DNA of 46,294 nt from M3007 sp031398055 (GCA_031398055.1 JANNMS010000217.1:1-46294), one strand, 5' to 3'. Counted from the stretch's first letter, positions 1 to 9,291 are shown. Notes: generated from the letters alone by a model not told the origin. Program-made: numbers and translations.

Positions 1-73
1 CGGACAAAAAAAAATTTCCGTGAAATTCCGTGTGTTTCGTGTCCTCCGTGTTCCAATTGTTATCCAAAAAAAA
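1..73. repeat. One-armed word repeat at the window start
   Basis: The gap after the TonB receptor stop holds several near-copies of TTCCGTG/TTCGTG (about 15-53). Its inverted partner, if any, would lie outside the window. The style matches the arms of the long hairpins. Confidence 0.45.
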
Positions 74-2347
74 TTAAAATTCAAGTGTCATACTCAACGA
101 AGGCAAAATCGGCAATTGATTCACCCGATCGTATCGCACGCGGTCAAAATAAAAGATATTTTCCCGATTGTAAACATTTGTCGCAGAGGCATTTACCTCC
201 AATTTTGTATTTTTTCCAAATTCAAATGTACGTTTCAGTGAAACGTCCATCCGATGATAATAGGGTAGGCGGCCGTCGTTCCGTTTGTCCGAAAACAAGA
301 TGCCGAGGTCAGGATTTCCGCTCGCCACATCCGTGCTGATGCCGTCGTCAAACAAAAAATTGGAGTAAAATCCCTGCGTCAAAGTGAATGGAAAACCGGA
401 GCCCATGTTCCAGCGAACGCCCAATTCCCATTTTTTGCTTTTGCCAAGTTGATAAGTGAACAACATATTTGTGTTGTGGCGGCGGTCAAAAACGGGCGGA
501 TAAACTTCCTCGCCGTCGTTTCGGGTCACGAAACCGAGCGAGTAAGTTCCCCACAAATAGGCGCGTTTTCCTTCCCATTTTATCGAAAAATCGATGCCTT
601 TTGCGTCGCCGGTTTCTTTGATGTAATTCGGGTCGGACGGAATTTCTTTGTTTCGGTTGAGCGCGAGGAGTTGCGTGAATTTTTTGTAGTACGTCTCCAA
701 ATTGATTTCAAAATTGTTCGGCAGGTCAATTTCGATGCCCGCCACGCCGTGCGTCGAAGTTTGCAGGCGGTTTTTGGTCCGATTTTTTGTGCCGGGTTCG
801 TAAACGGTTTCTTCTGGGCCGGATAAAAATCCGACGAACAAATTCACGATATCGCGCTCGTCCACCGAACTCAACAAGTTTTGAGAATACAAACCACCAG
901 CGGCTTTCAATCTAATTTTGTCCGACAAATTGTATTTTAAACTCAACCTCGGCTCTGGTGAAAATGTGTTGATCGAGGCATAATATTGCAAACGCACACC
1001 CGGTTCGAAGATCAAATTGCCCAGTTTTTGTTTGAATTTGAAATAAGTATTGGCCTCCGTGGTGTTCGATTTTTGCTCGATGTTCAGGCCGCGAAAATTG
1101 ACAAATTTAAAATCGGTGGTAAAACCGTTCAATTCGAGGCCGTATTTGAACTCGCTGTTTCGCCCAAAATTTGTAAAATTCAAGCCCGCGAAAAAACCGT
1201 TGATGCTGCTCGTCCGGGGCGTCCGGTCTTGGTCGTCGCGGCGCGAATCGTATTTTGAATAAGTGATGACACCATTAATTATGGTATTCGAATTGGCCGG
1301 GACAAGGGTAAAATCTGTGCCGCCACCGCCCGATTTCCATGAAAAATCGATAGCCGGGAATTTCACGCCGTCGTCATATTTGAAGCCAAAAAAGTTGAGT
1401 TTCGTGCCGTTTCCGGTGAGCAACGAGACTTTTCCGTAAAAATCTGTGTAGTCAAAAGGGATGCCTGTCGAGTCGTTCACATATTTATAAATAGATTTTG
1501 AAGTCTCCTGAATCAATGCTTTTTTGCCTGTCAAAACAAAAGAAATGCTGCTTCCGTCGTCCGTTTTCAGCGGCACGATGGGGCCTTCAATCAAGGCTTT
1601 TGCTTGAAAAGGACTGGCCGAAACCTGTCCAGCAATGCGTTTCCGGTTGCCTTCGCGAGTTTTTACATCCACGACCGCCGAAACTCGACCGCCGTGTTCG
1701 GCATTGAAACCGCCGGTAAAAACGTCCACCGAGCGAATCAATTCGGTTTCAAAAACCGAGAAAAAACCGATCGAGTGGAACGGGTTGTAAATCGTCATCC
1801 CGTCCAGCAAAATCCGGTTTTGCACCGGCGAACCCCCGCGAATGTAAAGTTGACCTCCCTGGTCGCCTGTAAAAATCACGCCCGGCAGCACCGTCAAATA
1901 TTGGGCGATGTCCGGTTCGCCGCCAGCCGAAGGCAGAGAGCGGATTTGTTTTGGCGTGACCGTGATTTTTGAAACTTGGGTCTGGGTTTTTGCCGCTTCT
2001 TTTCGCCCAGAAATGACGACTTCACCAATTTTTTGGCCGGAATCGGTGATGTAAATATTTAAAAAAACGATTTGACCTTTTGAAATTTCGAGGTCTTCCG
2101 AGTGTTCGTCGTAGCCCAAAAATGAAACTTTGAGTTTGTATTTTCCGGCAGGGACATTCGCAATCGAGAAGAAACCGTACAAATCGGTGGTCGTTCCGTA
2201 AGTCGTTCCTTCCAAACCGACCGAGGCAAACCCGACTGGTTCGGCGGTCGCTTTGTCATAAATATTGCCACGCACCGTGCCTTTTTGGGCAAAAACGGTT
2301 GAAAACGTGGCGAAAAATAGGCAAAAAACAAGGGTGAAATTTTTCAT
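74..2347 (-). CDS. TonB-dependent outer-membrane receptor
   Basis: This is a 757-aa outer-membrane receptor that would import a substrate using TonB energy. A signal peptide (about residues 1-20, ending TVFAQ) is followed by a carboxypeptidase-regulatory-like beta-sandwich (about 22-105), a plug domain (about 120-225, with YIRGGSP and DGMTIYNPF) and a beta-barrel ending in an aromatic residue (MTLEF). An in-frame TTG lies two codons upstream, but the ATG at 2347 starts directly at the signal peptide and is preferred. No SusD partner is adjacent, so this is not a standard Sus pair. The divergent neighbour is a GH20 hexosaminidase, which hints at amino-sugar oligosaccharides, but the substrate cannot be read from the sequence. 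A TACCTTTG box lies 30 bases upstream. Confidence 0.93.
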   Translation of the reverse strand: MKNFTLVFCLFFATFSTVFAQKGTVRGNIYDKATAEPVGFASVGLEGTTYGTTTDLYGFFSIANVPAGKYKLKVSFLGYDEHSEDLEISKGQIVFLNIYITDSGQKIGEVVISGRKEAAKTQTQVSKITVTPKQIRSLPSAGGEPDIAQYLTVLPGVIFTGDQGGQLYIRGGSPVQNRILLDGMTIYNPFHSIGFFSVFETELIRSVDVFTGGFNAEHGGRVSAVVDVKTREGNRKRIAGQVSASPFQAKALIEGPIVPLKTDDGSSISFVLTGKKALIQETSKSIYKYVNDSTGIPFDYTDFYGKVSLLTGNGTKLNFFGFKYDDGVKFPAIDFSWKSGGGGTDFTLVPANSNTIINGVITYSKYDSRRDDQDRTPRTSSINGFFAGLNFTNFGRNSEFKYGLELNGFTTDFKFVNFRGLNIEQKSNTTEANTYFKFKQKLGNLIFEPGVRLQYYASINTFSPEPRLSLKYNLSDKIRLKAAGGLYSQNLLSSVDERDIVNLFVGFLSGPEETVYEPGTKNRTKNRLQTSTHGVAGIEIDLPNNFEINLETYYKKFTQLLALNRNKEIPSDPNYIKETGDAKGIDFSIKWEGKRAYLWGTYSLGFVTRNDGEEVYPPVFDRRHNTNMLFTYQLGKSKKWELGVRWNMGSGFPFTLTQGFYSNFLFDDGISTDVASGNPDLGILFSDKRNDGRLPYYHRMDVSLKRTFEFGKNTKLEVNASATNVYNRENIFYFDRVRYDRVNQLPILPSLSMTLEF

Positions 2348-2376
2348 TTTCAAATTGAACTTTAAAATTGTTGCGG

Positions 2377-2384
2377 CAAAGGTA
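2377..2384 (-). promoter_or_regulatory. Bacteroidota -7 box (TACCTTTG) for the TonB receptor
   Basis: This matches the TAnnTTTG consensus of Bacteroidota sigma-70-type promoters and sits 30 bases upstream of the receptor start. No well-spaced -33 TTG was found. The same TACCTTTG word precedes guaA, rpsT and the antitoxin gene. Confidence 0.6.
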
Positions 2385-2464
2385 AATTACAACGGTTTGG
2401 AATTGACCTCAAACTGTTGTCTGTATTTTGCAAAAATGAAAACAAAGAATTCTCCGCCCGTTTC

Positions 2465-2472
2465 TACTTTTG
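2465..2472 (+). promoter_or_regulatory. -7 box (TACTTTTG) abutting the GH20 start codon
   Basis: TACTTTTG ends three bases before the GH20 ATG. If used, the transcript would be leaderless or nearly so. No clear -33 element is present, so a chance match is possible. Confidence 0.4.
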
Positions 2473-2475
2473 ACC

Positions 2476-4764
2476 ATGCAAAAACACGTTTTTCTCCTCG
2501 CTATTTCTCTGTTTTTTATCGGTGATTTGGCTGCCCAAATCGTTCGCCCAATCATCCCATCGCCTGCGATTTTGCGTGCAAAACCGGGCATTTTTACCCT
2601 CGACATTTCAGTAAAAATTGCCGCCGACTCTGCTGGATTTGAATTTGCAAAAAAAATCCACGATGAAATTTTGAACCAAACTGGCATGGATTTGCGGCTA
2701 CAAAACATTGAAACAGAATATGTTACGGGCAAAAAAATCCTGATAAAATACAATCCAGCCCTCGAAGAATCGGGCAATGAAATGCTGGCCGACGGCTATT
2801 TTTTGAAAATTAACCCGGACAGCATCGTTTTGGACGCACCGCTGCAACGCGGCCTGTTTTATGGCCTGCAAACGCTCCGGCAACTCGTTGGTTTTGACCG
2901 ACACCGAGAGGCAATCCCAATCCATGCCTGCGACATCGCCGACGTGCCCGGTTTCGATTATCGGGGTGTGATGTTCGATGTCGGGCGGCATTTTTTGCCG
3001 ATAGACTTTTTGAAAAAACAGGCCGACTTGCTGGCGTTTTACAAAATTAACGTGCTGCGTTTGCACCTCACCGAAGACCAAGGTTGGCGCATCGAAATCA
3101 AAAAATACCCACAATTGACGCGCGTTTCTGCTTTCAGAAATGAAGAAAATGGTACGGTTTACGGTGGTTTTTACACCCAAAATGAACTTCGGGATTTTGT
3201 TAAATACTGTGCCGAGCGGCACATCACGGTCATTCCTGAAATCGAAATGCCTGGGCATTGCCGGGCTGCGTTGGCAGCTTTTCCCCAATTTTCCTGCCTG
3301 GGCGAGGCGCAGCCCGTGCCGAATTCGTGGGGCGTTTTTTCAGATGTTTTTTGCGCGGGCAATGATTCGACGTTTGTTTTTTTGGAAAATATTTTGGACG
3401 AGGTTTTGCAAATTTTCCCTTCCAAAATAATACACATCGGCGGCGACGAGGTGCCGAAAAACCGTTGGGCGAATTGTCCAAAATGCAAACAACGCATTGA
3501 AAATGAAGAACTTAAATCGCCCGAAGATTTGCAATCCTACTTTGTCCGCCGCATCCAAAATTTTCTGGAAAGCCGTGGCCGGACGCTCGCCGGGTGGGAC
3601 GAAATTTTGGAAGGCGGCGCGGATTCTTTGGCCGTCGTGCAAGTTTGGCGAGGTTTGGAAAAGGCAAATGAAGCACTTTCGAGCGGTCACCGGGTCATTT
3701 TATCGCCGGGCAGCCATTGTTATTTGAATCGTTCGCCGGGTGATTTGACTTTAGGTAGTGTGTTCCGTTTTGACCCGCTGGCTGACACTTTTTTGCTGTC
3801 GAATCAATCGAAAATCATGGGCATCGAAGCCACACTTTGGTCTGAAAACATTACGGATTTGAATTTGGAAAACATGCTTTTTCCGCGCCTCGCAGCGATT
3901 GCCGAAGTGGCTTGGTCGGGTGGGGGAGACACCAATTTTTCCCGTTTCCACGACCGTTTGAAAATGCATTACCCGATGTTTGATTCTTTGAAAATTGGCT
4001 ACGGCGGCGAGTCAAAACCTCTTTTTTCGTACAAAACTTCTTTTTTGCCGGTGGAAAATAAGTGGCTTTTGAAAGTTGAAAAATCGATGCGCGACCTCGA
4101 ATTTTGGTACATCCCAGAATTTATCGAAATGAAAAATTACGGCTTCACTTTGGAAAAACCGCTGCTTTCGCCGAGCCTGATTTTTGAAGATAGTTTGTTG
4201 ATTCCCAAACCGATGCGCGTCAAATTTGCTCCGTTTCGCAACGGAAAACAGATGCACGAAGAAATTTATATTGAAATGGCTAACAACCTGATTCTCGGAA
4301 CTCCCCCAAAATTTTCCACGCTTCCAGACAAAAAATACAACGAACCGGGCATCATTGGATTGACCGATTGCTTGCTCGGCACCACTGATTTTCACGATGG
4401 AAATTGGCTCGGCTGGCAAGGCAACGACGTTGAATTTACTTTTGATTTTGGAAAAAATTTAAAGATTGAAAAAGTCTCCCCACGTTTTTTGCAGGCCGCG
4501 AAATCATGGATTTTGCTGCCAAAAAACGTTGAATTTTATACCTCTGCCGAAGGTCAAAATTGGACACTTTCTTGGATCAACGAATTGAAAACCAATGGTT
4601 TGGATGAAATAACTTTTATTCAAACTTCGGATTGGGAAACGCCGCCGAACACCTCGACGCAGTGGTTGAAAATTGTGGTAAAAAACGGCGGAAAACTTCC
4701 CGCCGGGCATCTCGGCGAGGGTGGCGATTCGTGGATTTTTATGGATGAAATCATCGTTCGTTGA
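2476..4764 (+). CDS. Beta-N-acetylhexosaminidase, glycoside hydrolase family 20
   Basis: This 762-aa exported enzyme would release terminal N-acetylglucosamine or N-acetylgalactosamine from glycans or chitin oligosaccharides. It has a signal peptide (1-20, cleavage near LAA/Q), a GH20b-like N-domain (about 25-155), then the catalytic barrel from DYRGVMFDVGRHF (161-173) with the hallmark HIGGDEVPK; the catalytic Asp-Glu pair is D324-E325. LWSENIT and the WSG segment complete the active-site wall. The C-terminal third looks like beta-sandwich modules (chitobiase C-terminal type and a discoidin-like end). An upstream in-frame TTG was rejected because the ATG begins the signal peptide. The divergent TonB receptor and the downstream barrel protein suggest an envelope-linked glycan role. 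Confidence 0.93.
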   Translation: MQKHVFLLAISLFFIGDLAAQIVRPIIPSPAILRAKPGIFTLDISVKIAADSAGFEFAKKIHDEILNQTGMDLRLQNIETEYVTGKKILIKYNPALEESGNEMLADGYFLKINPDSIVLDAPLQRGLFYGLQTLRQLVGFDRHREAIPIHACDIADVPGFDYRGVMFDVGRHFLPIDFLKKQADLLAFYKINVLRLHLTEDQGWRIEIKKYPQLTRVSAFRNEENGTVYGGFYTQNELRDFVKYCAERHITVIPEIEMPGHCRAALAAFPQFSCLGEAQPVPNSWGVFSDVFCAGNDSTFVFLENILDEVLQIFPSKIIHIGGDEVPKNRWANCPKCKQRIENEELKSPEDLQSYFVRRIQNFLESRGRTLAGWDEILEGGADSLAVVQVWRGLEKANEALSSGHRVILSPGSHCYLNRSPGDLTLGSVFRFDPLADTFLLSNQSKIMGIEATLWSENITDLNLENMLFPRLAAIAEVAWSGGGDTNFSRFHDRLKMHYPMFDSLKIGYGGESKPLFSYKTSFLPVENKWLLKVEKSMRDLEFWYIPEFIEMKNYGFTLEKPLLSPSLIFEDSLLIPKPMRVKFAPFRNGKQMHEEIYIEMANNLILGTPPKFSTLPDKKYNEPGIIGLTDCLLGTTDFHDGNWLGWQGNDVEFTFDFGKNLKIEKVSPRFLQAAKSWILLPKNVEFYTSAEGQNWTLSWINELKTNGLDEITFIQTSDWETPPNTSTQWLKIVVKNGGKLPAGHLGEGGDSWIFMDEIIVR

Positions 4765-4775
4765 TTGGCTTGCGC

Positions 4776-4783
4776 TACTTTTG
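4776..4783 (+). promoter_or_regulatory. -7 box (TACTTTTG) upstream of the Wzi-like gene
   Basis: This TAnnTTTG match lies 52 bases before the ATG, with a TTG at 4761-4763 (a short spacer of 12 bases). It suggests the barrel gene has its own promoter despite the short gap after the GH20 gene. Confidence 0.5.
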
Positions 4784-4835
4784 ACGCACCAACTCAACAA
4801 ATTTTTCATCCAAAATCTCCGCTAATTATTTGAAA

Positions 4836-6611
4836 ATGAACCGTTTAACCTCGTCGCTTGCCGCAGTTTTTTTGCTTTTTCAAATTTCGATTTCGGCCCA
4901 ATCGTACACCGCTCCGGCACATTCGATGGCCGAATGGCTGACTGACCGCTACCTGATTTTGGGGGAAGGCGAAAGCCAAATTCACCCCGAACTCAAACCT
5001 TTTTCGAGAAAAGATATCGCTGGTTTGGCGGTTTCCGCTTTCAAAAATGCCGCCGAGTCGAATCGTCGTGACAATCGGAATTTTCAATATTTGTGGAACG
5101 AAAACAATGAATTTCTGCCTGATACTTTGATGGAAACAGAGGTTTCGGAATCGAATGACCCATTTCAATCTTCGGAAAGTGCCACCTCGAACCTGGCTGA
5201 AATCCATTCGTTTTACAAAAAAAATGACCATCCGCTTTTTGGCATTTTTTACAAAACGCCGGCCAATTTTTTTGAGGTCAACGTCCCCGGTTTTCGATTG
5301 AAAGTCAACCCGATGTTGAACGTAGCATTTGGAAAAAGTCAGGATGAAAAAGGGATTTTGTTTGCCAACCAACGTGGCCTCGAAATCCGTGGGGATGTGG
5401 ACGGAAAAGCATGGTTTTATACCAATGTTTTGGAAACGCAGACCAAATTTCCAGATTACGTCAACGGTTTTATCAAAAAATACAATGCTGTGCCGGGCAA
5501 TGGGCTTTTCAAAAACTTCGACAGTAAATTGTTCAACACTGAAAATGCCTATGATTTTGCGAACGCACAGGCAAATGTTGGGTTCAATGTTTCAAAACAT
5601 ATCGGCGTGGAACTCGGACACGGTCGGCACAACATCGGCAACGGCTACCGCTCGCTTTTTCTTTCTGATTTCTCGAACAACTATTTTTACCTGAAATTGA
5701 ACACGCGGGTCTGGAAATTCCACTACCAAAATTTATTCATGGAACTCACCCCGTCGGCTTTCAAACCGGCGACTGGCGACAGTATTTTGGCAAAAAAATA
5801 CGCGGCAATTCATTACTTGAATTATCAAATTACCCCGCGATTGGCCATTGGTTTTTTTGAGGCGACGGTTTTTAACCGTTCCGAAAATTTTGAGTTGCAA
5901 TATTTGAATCCCGTGATTTTGTACCGCACGGTCGAGCAGGCAATCGGCAGCCCGGACAATGTTTTGATTGGTTTAGATTGGCGGTACAATTTCTTGAAAC
6001 AGTTCCAATTTTACGGGCAGATTTTGTTGGACGAGTTTGATTTTAACTTTATTTTCAAGTCAAAACAACGTGGTTATTGGGGAAACAAAAACGGGGTGCA
6101 AACTGGCTTGAAATACATCAACGCGCTGGGAATCAAACATTTAGACTTGCAATTTGAATTCAATCAGGTGCGACCGTACACTTATTCGCACTCCGATACT
6201 TTGAATTCTTTTACCCATTACCGGCAGCCGTTGGCGCATCCGATGGGCGCGAATTTCCGGGAAATTGTGGGCATTTTGAGGTATCAACCAATCCATCGAT
6301 TGACTTTGCAGGGGCGTTTTTTATTTTCAAAATATGGGGAAGATGAAGCCGCAAAAAACTGGGGAGCCAGCCCACTTTTGGACAACGAAATCAATCGGCA
6401 GGATTACGACAACAAAATTTCGCAAGGAATCATGGCGACGCAAACCATTTTGGCGGCAGAAATGAATTGGCAATTGTACCACAACCTGTTTTTGGATTTT
6501 CGGATTTTGATGCGCGACAAAGACAGTAAATCTGACGGTTTGGATTTGAAAACTTCGGTTTTCGGAGCGGGGATTCGGATGAATATTTGGAACCAGAATT
6601 TAGATTTTTGA
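4836..6611 (+). CDS. Outer-membrane beta-barrel protein, capsule-assembly Wzi-like
   Basis: This 591-aa protein has a signal peptide (MNRLTSS to ISISAQ, about 1-22) and a body of alternating aromatic beta-strands typical of an outer-membrane barrel. The segment VELGHGRHNIGNGYRSLFL, with SDFSNNYFYLKL following, resembles the conserved middle of the Wzi/capsule-assembly family found in Bacteroidota, and the protein ends in a strand finishing with Phe. Wzi proteins anchor surface polysaccharide. No capsule biosynthesis genes are nearby, so the role here is uncertain. The TTG two codons upstream was not chosen. It ends just before a long inverted repeat. Confidence 0.6.
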   Translation: MNRLTSSLAAVFLLFQISISAQSYTAPAHSMAEWLTDRYLILGEGESQIHPELKPFSRKDIAGLAVSAFKNAAESNRRDNRNFQYLWNENNEFLPDTLMETEVSESNDPFQSSESATSNLAEIHSFYKKNDHPLFGIFYKTPANFFEVNVPGFRLKVNPMLNVAFGKSQDEKGILFANQRGLEIRGDVDGKAWFYTNVLETQTKFPDYVNGFIKKYNAVPGNGLFKNFDSKLFNTENAYDFANAQANVGFNVSKHIGVELGHGRHNIGNGYRSLFLSDFSNNYFYLKLNTRVWKFHYQNLFMELTPSAFKPATGDSILAKKYAAIHYLNYQITPRLAIGFFEATVFNRSENFELQYLNPVILYRTVEQAIGSPDNVLIGLDWRYNFLKQFQFYGQILLDEFDFNFIFKSKQRGYWGNKNGVQTGLKYINALGIKHLDLQFEFNQVRPYTYSHSDTLNSFTHYRQPLAHPMGANFREIVGILRYQPIHRLTLQGRFLFSKYGEDEAAKNWGASPLLDNEINRQDYDNKISQGIMATQTILAAEMNWQLYHNLFLDFRILMRDKDSKSDGLDLKTSVFGAGIRMNIWNQNLDF

Positions 6612-6626
6612 CACAAATTTTTTTTT

Positions 6627-6699
6627 ACCACAAAGGCACATTAGGAAACATAAGTTTTTACAAATCAAAAACTTATGTTTTCTAATGTGCCTTTGTGGT
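6627..6699. repeat. Long inverted repeat, 33-bp arms, after the Wzi-like gene
   Basis: The arms are 6627-6659 and 6667-6699 with a 7-base loop. They match at 32 of 33 positions, the exception being a G/T wobble at 6645. The hairpin fills the gap between two co-directional genes and starts 16 bases after a stop codon. It probably folds as a 3'-end hairpin or terminator for the upstream gene. Confidence 0.9.
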
Positions 6700-6714
6700 T
6701 AATAATTTTAGTTG

Positions 6715-8358
6715 ATGGAAATTTCAGAAAAATTAGACCTCGAAAAAGAAAAAAGCAACGATGCCTTTTTCTTGTCGCTTGGCAAATTGAGCCGTTTTTT
6801 GGACAAAATCGCGGAAGGCGGCGGCAAAAAACGCATCGAAAAACTCCACGCCGAAGGCAAAATGTCGGCACGCGAGCGCGTCCAATATTTGTTGGATGCC
6901 GGAAAACCGACCCTCGAAATCGGTGCGTTTGCCGGGCACGAAATGTACGCCGAACATGGCGGTTGCCCGGCGGGTGGGGTGGTGGTGGTGATTGGATATG
7001 TTCGTGGACGGCAGTGCATTGTTGTTGCGAACGACGCGACGGTCAAAGCGGGCGCGTGGTTTCCGATAACCGGAAAAAAGAACCTGCGGGCGCAAGAAAT
7101 TGCCATGGAAAATCGGCTGCCAATCATTTATCTCGTGGACAGCGCGGGCGTTTTTTTGCCGATGCAGGACGAAATTTTCCCAGATAAAGAGCATTTTGGA
7201 CGCATTTTTAGAAACAATGCACGGCTTTCGTCGGCTGGAATTCCTCAAATTGCAGCAATCATGGGTGCTTGCGTGGCTGGCGGGGCGTATTTGCCAATCA
7301 TGTCGGACGAGGCGTTGATTGTCGAACGGACGGGGTCGGTTTTTCTCGCCGGGCCCTATTTGGTGAAAGCCGCGATTGGCGAAAATGTGGATTCCGAAAC
7401 GCTCGGCGGCGCGCAAACGCATTGTGAAATCAGCGGCGTGACCGATTACAAAATGCCGGATGACAAAACTTGCCTCGACACGATTAAAGATTTGATGGAC
7501 AAATTCGGCAAGTTTGCAAAGACAGGTTTTGACCGCGTCGCCACGATGCCGCCGAGCCGCCCGGCGGACGATATTTTTAAAATTTTCCCAGCCCACACCC
7601 CAAAACCTTACGACACTTCCGAACTTTTGCGGTGCCTCGTGGACGATGGGAAATTGACTTTTTACAAAGAAAATTATGGCAAAACAATACTTTGCGCGTA
7701 TGCCAGAATAGATGGTTGGGCGGTCGGAATCGTGGTCAACAACCGTTTGGTGACGAAAAACGCGAAGGGCGAAATCCAAATCGGCGGCGTGATTTACTCG
7801 GATTCGGCGGACAAGGCAACGCGATTTATCATGAATTGCAACCAGAAAAAAATCCCGCTCGTTTTTTTGCACGACGTCACCGGTTTCATGGTCGGGACAA
7901 AAAGCGAGCACGGCGGCATCATCAAAGACGGCGCAAAAATGGTTAACGCGGTGGCGAATTCGACCGTACCAAAATTTTCAATAATTATTGGAAATTCTTA
8001 CGGCGCGGGAAATTATGCGATGTGCGGAAAAGCCTACGACCCACGATTGATTGCGGCTTGGCCGACGGCGAAAATCGCAGTGATGGGTGGCGAACAAGCC
8101 GCGAAAGTTTTGACCCAAATTCAGGTCAGTTCTTTAAAAACGAAGGGCGAACTGCCGGAACCGGAGCAAGAAAAAGCCCTTTTTGAAAAAATCCGGGCGC
8201 GGTACGAAGAGCAAACGACCCCATTTTACGCCGCCGCACGGCTTTGGGTGGACGCAATTATTGACCCGCGCGACACCCGAAAATGGATTTCGATGGGCAT
8301 CGAAGCAGCCAATAATTCGCCGATTGAAAAATTTAATCCCGGCGTCATCCAAGTCTGA
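6715..8358 (+). CDS. Acyl-CoA carboxylase carboxyltransferase (methylcrotonoyl-CoA carboxylase beta type)
   Basis: This 547-aa cytoplasmic enzyme is the carboxyltransferase half of a biotin-dependent acyl-CoA carboxylase, moving CO2 from carboxybiotin to an acyl-CoA. It carries both crotonase-like halves. The N-terminal half has GGCPAGG, the LRAQEIA and YLVDSAGVFLP segments, and MGACVAGGAYLPIMSDEA. The C-terminal half has FLHDVTGFMVG and GNSYGAGNYAMCGKAY. These and the length fit the methylcrotonoyl-CoA carboxylase beta subunit (leucine breakdown) better than the propionyl-CoA type. No biotin carboxylase/BCCP gene is adjacent, so the partner must be encoded elsewhere. The ATG one codon after an in-frame TTG is preferred. 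Confidence 0.88.
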   Translation: MEISEKLDLEKEKSNDAFFLSLGKLSRFLDKIAEGGGKKRIEKLHAEGKMSARERVQYLLDAGKPTLEIGAFAGHEMYAEHGGCPAGGVVVVIGYVRGRQCIVVANDATVKAGAWFPITGKKNLRAQEIAMENRLPIIYLVDSAGVFLPMQDEIFPDKEHFGRIFRNNARLSSAGIPQIAAIMGACVAGGAYLPIMSDEALIVERTGSVFLAGPYLVKAAIGENVDSETLGGAQTHCEISGVTDYKMPDDKTCLDTIKDLMDKFGKFAKTGFDRVATMPPSRPADDIFKIFPAHTPKPYDTSELLRCLVDDGKLTFYKENYGKTILCAYARIDGWAVGIVVNNRLVTKNAKGEIQIGGVIYSDSADKATRFIMNCNQKKIPLVFLHDVTGFMVGTKSEHGGIIKDGAKMVNAVANSTVPKFSIIIGNSYGAGNYAMCGKAYDPRLIAAWPTAKIAVMGGEQAAKVLTQIQVSSLKTKGELPEPEQEKALFEKIRARYEEQTTPFYAAARLWVDAIIDPRDTRKWISMGIEAANNSPIEKFNPGVIQV

Positions 8359-8362
8359 AATT

Positions 8363-8428
8363 GGAAACTTGGGAATTGGTTACTTGGAAATTGGGGTCAA
8401 TTTCCAAGTAACCAATTCCCAAGTTTCC
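8363..8428. repeat. Perfect inverted repeat, 31-bp arms, 4-base loop
   Basis: The arms are 8363-8393 and 8398-8428 and match exactly, beginning five bases after the carboxyltransferase stop. Each arm is itself repetitive, with three variants of a word close to AATTGGAAACTTGG. It is likely a 3'-end hairpin for the upstream transcript. Confidence 0.93.
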
Positions 8429-8450
8429 CAGTAAACAATATCAAAATATC

Positions 8451-8750
8451 ATGTTCAACTTATTGATGGTCATCATCGTCGGCCTGTTTTTGGCGATGCT
8501 TTTTTTAAATATTTACTTTCGGGTGAAGGTTTTTAAATCGTATAAAGTCCTGACTCAGAACAAGATAGAATTCGGAGCGGCGCACATTTTCAATCGGAAA
8601 AAATTGGAAGCCGAGATTTTGCCGCGCTATCCAAATCACCAAAAAAACATCCTTGAATTTGTAAATCACCTGCGGTACAGCATTCGGATGGCCTCGTATT
8701 TGCTTTTTTTGATCACGATTTTTGGCGCGGTTTTGATGTATTTTCGGTGA
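8451..8750 (+). CDS. Small membrane protein of unknown function
   Basis: This 99-aa protein has two predicted transmembrane helices: about 3-23 at the N-terminus and 78-97 at the C-terminus (ASYLLFLITIFGAVLMYF). Between them is a basic hydrophilic stretch. The ATG at 8451 opens directly with the first helix. I do not recognise a family. Codon use matches the neighbours and the spacing from the upstream hairpin suggests a real gene. Confidence 0.7.
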   Translation: MFNLLMVIIVGLFLAMLFLNIYFRVKVFKSYKVLTQNKIEFGAAHIFNRKKLEAEILPRYPNHQKNILEFVNHLRYSIRMASYLLFLITIFGAVLMYFR

Positions 8751-8807
8751 CTAAAAAATTTTAAAAAGTCAATAAAACAATCGCGGGTTCAGTCATTTTC
8801 AAATGGC

Positions 8808-8815
8808 TATCTTTG
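8808..8815 (+). promoter_or_regulatory. -7 box (TATCTTTG) for the BON/LysM gene
   Basis: An exact TAnnTTTG match lies 41 bases before the preferred ATG at 8857. Because this box falls inside the longer open frame beginning at 8803, it supports the downstream start. Confidence 0.6.
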
Positions 8816-8856
8816 CGACTCAACCAAATTTTTTAACTCAAAGCATATTTCAAATT

Positions 8857-9228
8857 ATGTCTGTACAATCAAAATACCAAGCAGTGCTCAACCTCGGAAT
8901 GGCAAATAGTTCTGTCAAAGAGGAAAATGGCGTATTAAAAGTTTACGGTGAAGTCGCCACACCGTACGAAAAGAACGTCATTTGGGACAAAATCAAAGAA
9001 ATCGGTGGCAGCAATCCATCGGACATCGTTGCCGATATCCGCCCTGCAACCGAAGCCTATTTTGCAAAATACACGGTCAAAAGCGGCGACACGCTCGGTA
9101 AAATTGCCAAACATTTTTACGGCGAACCCAAAAAATACACCCAGATTTTTGAAGCCAATCGGAATATTTTGGACGACGCCGATGAAATCGAAGTCGGTCA
9201 AGAATTGACGATTCCACACGAAAATTGA
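8857..9228 (+). CDS. BON and LysM domain protein, Kbp/YgaU-like
   Basis: This 123-aa protein pairs an N-terminal BON-like segment (about 15-62, GVLKVYGEVATPYEKN) with a C-terminal LysM domain (about 72-120, YTVKSGDTLGKIAKHFYG to LTIP). The arrangement and size resemble E. coli Kbp (YgaU), a cytoplasmic potassium-binding protein of 149 aa. No signal peptide is visible at the chosen ATG, in line with a cytoplasmic location. A longer frame from 8803 exists, but its extra 18 codons cover the promoter box. A terminator hairpin follows. Confidence 0.82.
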   Translation: MSVQSKYQAVLNLGMANSSVKEENGVLKVYGEVATPYEKNVIWDKIKEIGGSNPSDIVADIRPATEAYFAKYTVKSGDTLGKIAKHFYGEPKKYTQIFEANRNILDDADEIEVGQELTIPHEN

Positions 9229-9252
9229 TTTTTCCAGTTGTGAAATTTTTAC

Positions 9253-9291
9253 AAAAATCCTCTTTTGGCGTCGTGTCGAAAGGGGATTTTT
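9253..9291 (+). terminator. Intrinsic terminator after the LysM gene
   Basis: A stem of AAAAATCCTCTTTT pairs with GAAAGGGGATTTTT (one imperfect pair) and is followed by a T-rich stretch. It lies 25 bases after the stop codon. Confidence 0.6.

Noticed and set aside
6733..7911. 392-codon open frame antisense to the carboxyltransferase gene
   Set aside because: The plus-strand frame has full family homology; the antisense protein is His/Arg/Phe-rich with no domain, a mirror of codon bias.
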